Source of the DNA: an uncultured Tissierellia bacterium
GTDB lineage: Bacteria; Bacillota; Clostridia; Tissierellales; Peptoniphilaceae
Length of the DNA stretch: 22,934 bases
Assembly (NCBI GenBank): GCA_937923265.1
Contig: CALAJY010000039.1
Location: forward strand, 1 to 22,934
Direction of reading: 5' to 3'
Under the pieces are notes generated by a model, which was not told the DNA's origin, ran no database searches, and was given only the letters and a program-made list of their open reading frames with translations. The position numbers and the translations under genes were made by a program. Within the stretch, counting starts at the first letter, position 1. Each line of letters opens with the position of its first letter. Positions 14,905 through 22,208 of the stretch are shown piece by piece.

Positions 14905-16306
14905 GGGAGCGGCAGTTTTGTCTCCCTTGGATCGGAGAAACATGATCCTGTTTGGGGCGGGGACCCTGGGACGGGATATGTTCTATGCCTTTGAGGCGAA
15001 TGCGCTGATTTACTATCTGTCCAATGTCCTGAATTTACCCAAGGCAACCTTTATCGCGACCAGTCTTGTCTTTACCGTGCTACGGATCTTTGATGCCCTG
15101 AATGATCCTTTTATGGGGCTGATCATTGATAATGTCCACTCAAAACATGGTAAGTTTAAGCCCCCCTTGCTCGTCGGAGCTCTGGGAGCGGCCGTCTGCT
15201 ACCTCTTTCTCTTCTACGATTTTGGTTTTCGGGATTATCTTTTTCCGCTGGTCTTCGCCTGTGCCTATTTGGGCTGGGATATTTTCTTTGGACTAAACGA
15301 CATCGCCTACTGGTCCATGCTGCCCTCCCTGAGTCTGGAGCCAAAAGTGCGGGAAAAAATGGGCGCCTGCGCCAGGATTTTTGCCAATATCGGCATGTTC
15401 ACCATCATGATTGCCTGGCAGCCCTGGACCCAGGCCATGGGCAACACCCCGAGAGCCTGGTTCCTGGTAGCCCTGACCGTTACCGGGATCATGCTCCTGG
15501 GTCACCTCTTCCCTTTGCTGGGGGTGAAAGAGAAAAAGCAACTCTTTCGGCGAAAAGAGCAGAAAACGGGGCTCAAAGATCTGTGGCGAATCCTTACAAA
15601 AAATGATCAGCTTCTTTGGACGACCCTGTCCATGTCCCTTTTCACCATCGGCTATGTGACCACAACGACCGTTGCCATCTATTACATGCAGTATGTTTTT
15701 GGCAACAAGGACCTCTATCCCATTCTCGCAGCCGTGGTGGGTCTGGCTCAGATTGGAGCATTACTTCTTTTCCCTCTTATTTCCAAAGGGCACAGCCGGC
15801 GTTTTCTCTATCAAATGGCAACGGGTCTCGTTCTCATTGCCTACCTCATTCTCGCCCTGGGGGAAGGTTCCCTTCCCATCCTCCTGGGAGCCGCCCTCCT
15901 GCTCTTTGTCGGGCAGGCCTTCATTCAGCTACTCATGCTCATGTTCCTTGAGGATACCGTGGAATATGGTCAATGGAAGCTTGGCAGTCGCAATGAATCC
16001 ATCATCCTCTCGGTACAGCCCCTGATCAACAAAATCGGGGGAGCCCTCTCCATGGGTATTGTCTCCTTTGCCCTCATCCTTTCGGGAATCAAACAGGGAG
16101 ATCAGGCAGCTGCCGCTATTGGAGCAAGTGGGCAAATGGTGATTCGTTTCGTCTTTTTGGCACTCCCCCTCGTCTTCATCGTGGCCGGCTATCTCGTCTA
16201 CCATTTCACCTTTAAAATCGATGAAGCCTATTACCAACGAATTTTATCCGACCTCGAAGCGCGGGGTGAGATTCATCGCCAAGATTCCAAGCCCGATAGA
16301 GACTAG
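14873..16306 (+). CDS. GPH-family sugar:cation symporter (MelB-like)
   Basis: A 477-residue, 12-helix transporter of the glycoside-pentoside-hexuronide family that imports disaccharides with Na+, Li+ or H+. FDALNDPFMGLIID carries Asp74 and Asp78, with the spacing of the MelB cation-site residues Asp55 and Asp59. It continues to the family turn HGKFKP. I place the start at ATG 14873, with AAAGGAG 7 bases before it. An in-frame TTG at 14828 would add 15 polar residues inside the GH36 gene and lacks support. Being last in the operon after alpha-galactosidase and alpha-glucosidase, melibiose or raffinose-type sugars are the likely cargo. The repeat array downstream may form the 3' end of the transcript. 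The stem CCCCG/CGGGG (about 16314-16334) lacks a clear T tract. Confidence 0.92.
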   Translation: MKRKVGEEKNRGAAVLSPLDRRNMILFGAGTLGRDMFYAFEANALIYYLSNVLNLPKATFIATSLVFTVLRIFDALNDPFMGLIIDNVHSKHGKFKPPLLVGALGAAVCYLFLFYDFGFRDYLFPLVFACAYLGWDIFFGLNDIAYWSMLPSLSLEPKVREKMGACARIFANIGMFTIMIAWQPWTQAMGNTPRAWFLVALTVTGIMLLGHLFPLLGVKEKKQLFRRKEQKTGLKDLWRILTKNDQLLWTTLSMSLFTIGYVTTTTVAIYYMQYVFGNKDLYPILAAVVGLAQIGALLLFPLISKGHSRRFLYQMATGLVLIAYLILALGEGSLPILLGAALLLFVGQAFIQLLMLMFLEDTVEYGQWKLGSRNESIILSVQPLINKIGGALSMGIVSFALILSGIKQGDQAAAAIGASGQMVIRFVFLALPLVFIVAGYLVYHFTFKIDEAYYQRILSDLEARGEIHRQDSKPDRD

Positions 16307-16510
16307 ACAGGCCCCGGTCCTACATCTCGGGGACTTTGGGAAAAAGATGGGGGGCGAAAAGATGGGAAAGTGAAATGCTCCAACAAGTGAGCAGTGAAAA
16401 GCCGGGGGAGACCGAGCGACAGGCAAGGAGGGGGAAAACAAGCGAAAGCAAAAGATGGTGCGTGACATCTTTTGAAGCAAATAGAGGCATGGGAGCGGGA
16501 TTGAGGACGG
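16307..16510 (+). other. Non-coding spacer after the symporter gene
   Basis: No gene is seen. A weak GC stem (CCCCG/CGGGG, about 16314-16334) follows the stop codon. The purine-rich stretch 16340-16470 contains GAAAAGCCGGGGGAGA (near 16397-16412), related to the 40-bp direct repeats at 3459-3538. The spacer therefore looks like the left flank of the composite repeat element whose hairpin array starts at 16514. Confidence 0.5.
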
Positions 16511-16737
16511 CAAACCAGGGGGAAATCCCTGGGAACCCCGGATTTGGATATTACCCAGGGGACCTCGCCCCTGGGAAACCCCGATTTTGGCCTTTTCCCA
16601 GGGTCCCTCACCCCTGGGAAACCCCGATTTTGCCCTTTTCCCAGGGTCTCTCATCCCTGGGAAACCCCGATTTTGCCCTTTTCCCAGGGTCTCTCATCCC
16701 TGGGAAACCCCGATTTTGCCCTTTTCCCAGGGGATTC
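16511..16737 (+). repeat. 43-bp hairpin repeat array B
   Basis: A head unit at 16514 (CCAGGG-GGAAAT-CCCTGG, 40-bp spacing) is followed by units starting at 16551, 16594, 16637, 16680 and 16723. Spacing is exactly 43 bp. Each full unit is a 10-base left arm TTTCCCAGGG (TTACCCAGGG in the first), an 8-base loop, a right arm CCCTGGGAAA and a 15-base spacer. The units at 16637 and 16680 are identical over all 43 bases, so the array expanded recently. The last unit has only the left arm. Open frames across it exist in all three frames because 43 is not a multiple of 3. It is not CRISPR, as the spacers are the same sequence. The remaining 16738-16951 is T/C-rich, includes TCCGCCTCC as in the other loci, and holds the next promoter. 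Confidence 0.92.
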
Positions 16738-16885
16738 CAGTCGTCGTGATGTTTAAATCCTACGTTTTATGTTCCTAAACAATTTTCCTTGCCCTTATTC
16801 TCAATTTCCTCGTCCGCCTCCTTTCCCTCCACAATGGCGATCTCCTTTTTCCGTACTTTTTTCTGCACACCGATGCCCTTCTGAG

Positions 16886-16891
16886 TAAAAT
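16886..16891 (+). promoter_or_regulatory. Candidate -10 element for the MFS gene
   Basis: TAAAAT (5/6) lies 66 bases before ATG 16952. No clear -35 is seen, the closest being CTGCAC near 16863. The leader would start near 16898 and contain the hairpin at 16914-16933. Confidence 0.35.
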
Positions 16892-16913
16892 AGGAGGACG
16901 AAAATTTTTGAAA

Positions 16914-16933
16914 TCCGGGAGTTGCCTCCCGGA
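16914..16933 (+). promoter_or_regulatory. Leader hairpin upstream of the MFS start codon
   Basis: TCCGGGAG-TTGC-CTCCCGGA is a perfect 8-bp GC-rich stem with a tetraloop, ending 18 bases before ATG 16952 and next to the weak ribosome site GAGAAG. It has no T tract. It could stabilise the mRNA, restrict ribosome access or bind a protein. Confidence 0.45.
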
Positions 16934-16951
16934 TCATAGAAAAGAGAAGCG

Positions 16952-18112
16952 ATGTTTCAACGTTTACTCCCCGTGATTTATCTTTCCTTTATTAGTCTGG
17001 GTCTGCCGGACTCCTTGTTGGGGGCTGCCTGGCCGAGCATCTATCCGACCTTGGCGGTGCCCGTTTCCTATGCGGGCATCATCGCCACCATCATCTCGGT
17101 GGGGACGGTGATTTCCAGTCTCTTGAGTGATCGACTGACCTGGAAACTGGGAACGGGAAAAATAACGCTGCTGAGCGTGGGCATGACCGCGTTGGCACTC
17201 TTTGGCTTTTCACGGTCTTCGCATTTTGTTCATCTCTGCCTGTGGGCGATTCCTTATGGATTGGGAGCGGGGAGTGTGGATGCCGCCTTGAATAACTATG
17301 TGGCTCTGCATTATGAGAGTCGGCACATGAGCTGGTTACACTGCATGTGGGGAGTGGGAGCCTCGATTGGGCCCTATATTATGGGAGCCGCGATCAGTGG
17401 AGGACGAGGATGGAGAGGCGGTTATGAATGGATTAGCTTGCTGCAGTTGGTCCTTACAGGGATTCTTCTTTTCAGCCTTCCACTTTGGAAAAAGAGACGG
17501 GAAAAGGGGCCGGAATCGGATCATGCACGGAGGCGGCTGGGACTTCGGGAAGTCCTTGCGATACCGGGCGTCTGGGAAATCCTGGTTTGCTTCTTTTGCT
17601 ACTGCTCCCTGGAACACAGCACGGGCCTGTGGGTGGGGAGCTATTTTAACCTGGCGAGAGGGGTAAATGCGGAAACAGCGGCAAAATATACGGGCCTTTT
17701 TTACATGGGGATCATGGTCGGCCGGGCCATAAGCGGCTTTCTCACCTTTCGGCTATCGGATACGCATATGATTCGGCTCGGGCAGGGAATCATCCTGCTG
17801 GGGTTGGTGGTGCTCGTTCTGCCTTTTGTGAGCACAATCGCATTATTGGGCTATCTGCTCATTGGCTTGGGATGCGAGCCGATCTATCCCAGCATCATCC
17901 ATTCCATTCCCCATCACTTCGGGGCGGAGGACTCGCAGGCGATCATCGGGATGATGATGGCGGGCGCCTATGTGGGAGGCTGCATCATGCCACCCCTGTT
18001 TGGCTTCCTCTCCCGATTTTTGGGGATGACCTTTTTCCCGATCTTTTTGATGATCATCCTGGTCAGCATGGTATTGTTTCATGAAAAACTGTTACGAAAA
18101 GTAGGAGAATAA
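16952..18112 (+). CDS. MFS permease (FucP-like sugar transporter group)
   Basis: A 386-residue major facilitator protein with about 12 hydrophobic segments. GLPDSLLGAAWPSIYP in helix 1, the WAIPYGLGAGSVDAALNNYVA segment and SWLHCMWGVGASIGPYIMG are typical of the COG0738-like fucose-permease group of Bacillota. A short basic loop after helix 6 (KKRREKGPESDHARRR, about 178-193) divides the two halves. The ligand cannot be predicted, since many members of this group have no known substrate. It is probably monocistronic, with a repeat array upstream and a regulated promoter downstream. ATG 16952 is preceded by AAAAGAGAAG, a modest ribosome site. Confidence 0.85.
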   Translation: MFQRLLPVIYLSFISLGLPDSLLGAAWPSIYPTLAVPVSYAGIIATIISVGTVISSLLSDRLTWKLGTGKITLLSVGMTALALFGFSRSSHFVHLCLWAIPYGLGAGSVDAALNNYVALHYESRHMSWLHCMWGVGASIGPYIMGAAISGGRGWRGGYEWISLLQLVLTGILLFSLPLWKKRREKGPESDHARRRLGLREVLAIPGVWEILVCFFCYCSLEHSTGLWVGSYFNLARGVNAETAAKYTGLFYMGIMVGRAISGFLTFRLSDTHMIRLGQGIILLGLVVLVLPFVSTIALLGYLLIGLGCEPIYPSIIHSIPHHFGAEDSQAIIGMMMAGAYVGGCIMPPLFGFLSRFLGMTFFPIFLMIILVSMVLFHEKLLRKVGE

Positions 18113-18140
18113 GCCGGCGATAAAAATCAACTTATTCTTC

Positions 18141-18169
18141 TTGACGGTTAGTATAAGCTAACTTATAAT
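18141..18169 (+). promoter_or_regulatory. Strong sigma-A promoter of the LRR/FMN surface protein
   Basis: TTGACG (18141-18146, 5/6) and a perfect TATAAT (18164-18169) with an optimal 17-bp spacer make this the best promoter in the window. The spacer is almost entirely filled by a 16-bp dyad. The leader from about 18176 to 18253 contains a second copy of that dyad. Confidence 0.85.
18147..18162. promoter_or_regulatory. Operator O1: GTTAG-N6-CTAAC dyad in the promoter spacer
   Basis: GTTAG-TATAAG-CTAAC lies exactly between the -35 and -10, so a bound protein would block RNA polymerase. It matches the copy at 18218 in both arms. TTAG/CTAA arms resemble sites of DtxR/MntR-type metal-dependent repressors, but the regulator is unknown. 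Confidence 0.75.
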
Positions 18170-18217
18170 TCTTCTGGAACCGTTATCCTTCGAGAGGAGA
18201 GAGTGGTTTACCATAGA

Positions 18218-18233
18218 GTTAGCATATACTAAC
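18218..18233. promoter_or_regulatory. Operator O2: GTTAG-N6-CTAAC dyad in the leader
   Basis: GTTAG-CATATA-CTAAC has arms identical to O1. Its centre lies 71 bp downstream of that of O1, nearly seven helical turns, which would permit looping or a transcription roadblock. It ends 20 bases before the ATG. Confidence 0.75.
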
Positions 18234-18253
18234 GATTAGAGAAAGGAGAAATT

Positions 18254-21200
18254 ATGAGAAAGAACATACATAGGGTGCTCAGCTTTTTCTTAGCGGTCCT
18301 GCTGCTTCTTTCCCCGGTGGGCGGGCCGGCATTTGCCGCTGCCACCACGGGAAGAGCAGAAAAAGCAGAAAGCGAGCAAAAAGCCGGCAAGTCGGTGTTT
18401 GCGGCAGAGGATTTCACTTACAAGGATGTGCCCATCCCGGGAACCGAGGATGAGGAGGGCTATCCCGACGTGGTCTTCTCCGTCACGGGACTGGCGCCGT
18501 CCGGAAAGAAAAAGTTGGGACAGTCGAAGTCCCTTACGTTGCCGGATCATGATCCGAAGGGAAGGAAACCCCTGTGGGTGGAGGATGACGCCTTCGCAAA
18601 TTTGGGATTGGAAGAGGTGACCATTCCCGGAAATTACACCCATATTCAGTTTCGGGCCTTCCAAAACAACAAAATTAAAACGGTACATTTCACCAAGGGC
18701 CTCAAATATGTGAATGACCAGGCATTTGAAAACAACCAAATCACAGACCTTACGCTGCCGGAGGGTTTCCTCTATCCGGCCAAGGGAGCGTTCGAGAATA
18801 ACCGACTGACCAAGCTCCGGCTTCCCTCCACCTGCAAGGGCGTGGGACCGCAGGCCTTCCGGAGAAATCGGATCGAATCCCTGCGTTTTGAGAAGAACCT
18901 GGTCAATATCTATGACAAGGCATTCGCAGATAACCGGCTCACCCAGGTGAACCTTCCTGCGACCGTGGGGACCTTGAGGATCAGCCCCGATGCCTTTGAC
19001 GGCAATTCCGGAAAGACCGATCCCGCCAACAAGGGACAGAAGAAGGTGCTCCTCTTCACGCCGGGAAAGAACAATCCCAAAAAGATCAAAGATGGAAATC
19101 ACTTTGTCGTGGATCATGTGGGTGTTCGGAATTACTATGAAGCGGAGGATTTCACCTACGAACGCCAGGACGTGAAATTCGCTTCGGGAAAGACCGAGAA
19201 CCTGAACCTGATCACGGGATTTTCCGACACGGGGAAGGACAAACAAAAGCAGTATAAGGATTTGGTGCTTCCCGACACCGATGAAGCAGGGATGCCGGTG
19301 GATGGGGTTGCCCATAACGCCTTCATGGGCAAGATGAGCCAGCCCCTGATTCAGAGCCTGGAGATTCCCGAGGGTCTTCGGTATATCGGAACCATGGCCT
19401 TTGGCTTTGCCGGCATTCAAGGGGACCTCACCCTGCCGGATACCATCGAAGAGGTGGGCTCTGCCGCTTTCTTCCGTAATGGGATTACCGACTTAACTCT
19501 GTCGAAAAAAATGACCCGGTTGATGGTTGCCAGTTTCCGCGGAAACAAGATCTCCAAGCTAAACATTCCGGGAGCACTGGAGGAGATTCAGCGGCTGGCT
19601 CTTGCAGAAAACCGCTTGGAAGAGTTGCAAATTCCCGAGAGCCTGAAAAAGATTGGTGCGGAAGCACTGAAGATCAACACGGGCAAGGAGGAGTACGAGG
19701 GAAAGGTTGTTTTGCGGACTCCCTCCGGTAAGAATCCTTCCGGTCTTGTGGACCGGGAGAACTACCTGGTGGATCCCCGGGCAGCGGAGAAGAAGCCAAC
19801 CTTGGATTACTCCACCTGGACAAGGGAAGATTTCCGATACAAGGGACAGACCGTGACCGGCTTCTCTGCACAGGGACAGCAGAAGGTGAAAAAGAACAAA
19901 AAACTGGTGGTTCCCGCCCAGACCCCGGAGGGAAAACCCGTCCTAAAAATCGGCATGGATGCCTTCCGCAATCTGAACAAGGGCTATGATCTGGTGCATG
20001 TGACTTTGCCGGATACCGTCCAAGAGATTGGAGACTATGCCTTCCAGTTCAATGAGTTAAAAGAATTCACTCTGCCGAGGGATCTGGTCCGCCTGGGCAT
20101 GGGAGTTCTCATGGACAGCCAGACGGAAAAACTCACCTTCAACAAGAAACTCAAGTTCATCGACCAGGCCTGCTTCTTCCTCTGTCCGCTGAAGGAGGTA
20201 ACCCTACCGGCTTCGGTGGAAGTCATCATGAATGCCGCCTTCCGGAACTGCAGCCTGGAGAAGGTAACCTTCGGGGGCAAGCAGCTGCGGAGAATCGAAA
20301 GCATGGCCTTTGCGGACAACAAGCTAATGGCATTGGAGCTCCCGGAGGGACTCGAGAAGATCGGCAGCCAGGCCTTTGCCAACAGCAAGCAGGGTGTGGG
20401 CAACCAATTGAAAGAACTGAATGTTCCCGCCTCGCTCAAGGAGCTTGGCTTCCAAGCTTTCCTCGGAAATCCCGGCGTGGAAGACTACCGGGGTGCCGTG
20501 GTCATTCACACCCCATCCGGGAAGAACCCGCAGAAACTTCAGGATGATGCGGGAAAGACCTTTGTGATTGATCTTGAAAAATCGGCGACCAAGGCCGAAA
20601 AGGATCATTTTGCGCAGGTTCTTGCACAGGTTGAGAAAGAGGCATCCGCTACCGTGCCCGCTTCCTTTGCGGACTTCCTTGCCGGGGAAATCCGGGAAGC
20701 CAAACAGGTGCAGAAGCAGGAAAGAAACTCCCAGTCCCAAATTTTCAGCATGATCCAACGACTGGAATTTATTCAAAACCGCTTACCCCTCGCCCAACAG
20801 ATGGCGCGCAAGGAAGCCCTCGAAAAGCAGGGGAAGAAGGAGTCCGCTTCCTGGAAAAAGGTGGAAGCGGCTTATCAGGCGGCCAAGAAATACCTCATGG
20901 TGATCAATATCACGCCTGAGAAGGTGCAGCAGCTGACCCGGGATTTACGCCTGGCTCTGGACCAACGGAATCCCCTCTCCCCGGATCATGACCTGGCAGG
21001 AGCAACGGCTTACGAAGGGCTGGCTCGCATGCCGAAGACCCACTACATCACTCCCTATATGGTGAAAGTAATAGTGTGGGTGAAGGACGGGAAAATCCTC
21101 TATGTCATCGACAATGGCACCGAAACAGATGATCCGAAGGAAGAGGAAAAGCACAACGAGGGTTACTATGAGAGCGCCAAACCCCTTCTGCTCACCTATG

Positions 21201-21913
21201 TGGGAAAGACCGTGAAGGAGGTTCTGGCCGCCGAAGGCAGCGATGACCTGGGCATCGATGCCGTCTCCGGCGCCACCAACAGCTCGCAGGCCATTCACCG
21301 GGCCATCGTCAACGCATTGAAAAAAGTTCCGGCATCCCAACCGGCGCCGGCACCACAGCCGGAGCCGCAACCCCAGCCAACGCCGAAACCACAACCACAG
21401 CCGGGGCCGGAGCCGGGCTCGGGGTCCCTTCGGATCAAAGAAGAGGACATCCCACACTACACCAAGGGAGTCCTTTCCACATGGAATCGGAGTCAGGGAG
21501 GCGACCTCCACTTTGAAGCAACGCTAGACTATGATCAGTTTCACTGGGTAAAAGTGGACGGTCGCACCCTCACTTCGAGTGAGTATGCAATGAGTCGGGG
21601 AAGCATTAAACTTCAGCTCAAGGAGTCCTTCCTAAAAACGCTCAAGCCGGGCCGTCATACGATCAATATCTGCGCGGGAAATTGGTCAAAAGAGACGTAT
21701 TTCTTTGTCGCCGCGGGCTCTTCGCGTGGATTGAAGGCGGCCGGAGGAACCGGAAATAAGGCATGCACCTCCAAAATGGGCTTAAAGAAGCATGATCATA
21801 ATGGGTCGGCTCCCAAGACGGGAGATCCCGGTATGATCAGTTCTCTGGGGGTTGCACTTCTTGCAGGTGCCACCTTCTTCGGCCTGATGACCAAGGATCG
21901 TAAAAGAAAGTAA
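18254..21913 (+). CDS. Sortase-anchored BspA-like LRR surface protein with an FMN-binding (flavinylation) domain
   Basis: A 1219-residue wall protein. The signal peptide is residues 1-28 (cleavage after AFA). Three homologous LRR_5/BspA-like blocks start near residues 52, 298 and 525, each opening with (E)DF(T/R)Y and closing with a TP(S/G)KN.....VVD-type segment. A helical region (about 775-905) follows. The FMN-binding domain is about 914-1025, with DAVSGAT and Thr1008 as the likely site of covalent FMN attachment by ApbE. A Pro/Gln-rich wall spanner (about 1025-1056) and an Ig-like surface domain (about 1057-1155) come next. The C-terminus has the sortase motif APKTG (1186-1190), a membrane segment and a basic tail. 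Likely an adhesin that also carries flavin electrons outside the cell. Transcription is controlled by two dyads, and a terminator follows at 21991. No apbE is in the window. Confidence 0.9.
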   Translation: MRKNIHRVLSFFLAVLLLLSPVGGPAFAAATTGRAEKAESEQKAGKSVFAAEDFTYKDVPIPGTEDEEGYPDVVFSVTGLAPSGKKKLGQSKSLTLPDHDPKGRKPLWVEDDAFANLGLEEVTIPGNYTHIQFRAFQNNKIKTVHFTKGLKYVNDQAFENNQITDLTLPEGFLYPAKGAFENNRLTKLRLPSTCKGVGPQAFRRNRIESLRFEKNLVNIYDKAFADNRLTQVNLPATVGTLRISPDAFDGNSGKTDPANKGQKKVLLFTPGKNNPKKIKDGNHFVVDHVGVRNYYEAEDFTYERQDVKFASGKTENLNLITGFSDTGKDKQKQYKDLVLPDTDEAGMPVDGVAHNAFMGKMSQPLIQSLEIPEGLRYIGTMAFGFAGIQGDLTLPDTIEEVGSAAFFRNGITDLTLSKKMTRLMVASFRGNKISKLNIPGALEEIQRLALAENRLEELQIPESLKKIGAEALKINTGKEEYEGKVVLRTPSGKNPSGLVDRENYLVDPRAAEKKPTLDYSTWTREDFRYKGQTVTGFSAQGQQKVKKNKKLVVPAQTPEGKPVLKIGMDAFRNLNKGYDLVHVTLPDTVQEIGDYAFQFNELKEFTLPRDLVRLGMGVLMDSQTEKLTFNKKLKFIDQACFFLCPLKEVTLPASVEVIMNAAFRNCSLEKVTFGGKQLRRIESMAFADNKLMALELPEGLEKIGSQAFANSKQGVGNQLKELNVPASLKELGFQAFLGNPGVEDYRGAVVIHTPSGKNPQKLQDDAGKTFVIDLEKSATKAEKDHFAQVLAQVEKEASATVPASFADFLAGEIREAKQVQKQERNSQSQIFSMIQRLEFIQNRLPLAQQMARKEALEKQGKKESASWKKVEAAYQAAKKYLMVINITPEKVQQLTRDLRLALDQRNPLSPDHDLAGATAYEGLARMPKTHYITPYMVKVIVWVKDGKILYVIDNGTETDDPKEEEKHNEGYYESAKPLLLTYVGKTVKEVLAAEGSDDLGIDAVSGATNSSQAIHRAIVNALKKVPASQPAPAPQPEPQPQPTPKPQPQPGPEPGSGSLRIKEEDIPHYTKGVLSTWNRSQGGDLHFEATLDYDQFHWVKVDGRTLTSSEYAMSRGSIKLQLKESFLKTLKPGRHTINICAGNWSKETYFFVAAGSSRGLKAAGGTGNKACTSKMGLKKHDHNGSAPKTGDPGMISSLGVALLAGATFFGLMTKDRKRK

Positions 21914-21990
21914 GAAAACGCAAGGGAGGGGGATTTACCAAAGCACAAAGATGGCAGACGAAAATCCATCCTCAGGGAAAGAAGAAGGGG

Positions 21991-22018
21991 GGAGCATCCT
22001 ATGGATGCTCCTCTTTTT
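21991..22018 (+). terminator. Intrinsic terminator of the LRR/FMN gene
   Basis: GGAGCATCC (21991-21999), loop TAT and GGATGCTCC (22003-22011) form a perfect 9-bp stem followed by TCTTTTT. This is a clear rho-independent terminator 77 bases after the stop codon. Confidence 0.93.
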
Positions 22019-22044
22019 ATGAGAAAAAAATGGAATGGCCTATG

Positions 22045-22110
22045 CGCAGGGGAGATTCCCCTGGGAAACTATGAAAAAGGGGGTTTCCCAGGGTGCGGGG
22101 CCTCTGGGTG
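22045..22110 (+). repeat. Short copy of the hairpin repeat family (locus C)
   Basis: A head palindrome CAGGGGA-GAT-TCCCCTG lies at 22047-22063. It is followed by GGGAAA and, 42 bp after the first CAGGG position, by TTTCCCAGGG (22084-22093) with an imperfect right arm CTCTGGG. This is a minimal head-plus-one-unit version of arrays A and B, again between two transcription units. Confidence 0.75.
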
Positions 22111-22173
22111 AATATTGCACCTTGAAATGCGCACGGAAGAACCCATGACCTTCTTCGGGGGGGAGCATTAGGA

Positions 22174-22179
22174 TATAAT
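22174..22179 (+). promoter_or_regulatory. -10 element of the HAD phosphatase gene
   Basis: A perfect TATAAT lies 30 bases before the TTG start at 22209. No good -35 is seen (TTCTTC at 22151-22156). It overlaps a potential upstream TTG start at 22179 and so excludes that start. Confidence 0.5.
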
Positions 22180-22208
22180 TGTTGGGAGGAATCGGGAGGG
22201 AGGATGCT

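Noticed and set aside
16511..16737. CRISPR array
   Set aside because: Period is constant but the 'spacers' are the same sequence in every unit, and no cas genes are present.
16336..16778. Overlapping open frames on both strands across the hairpin arrays (also 3334-3927), giving Pro/Gly-rich repeat proteins
   Set aside because: The unit is 43 bp, so reading frame shifts at each copy. The same peptides appear in all frames, there is no ribosome site, and the sequence is explained by non-coding hairpins.
22179..22208. Upstream TTG start for the HAD phosphatase
   Set aside because: It overlaps the TATAAT promoter element. TTG 22209 has a strong ribosome site and places the first HAD motif at residue 10.
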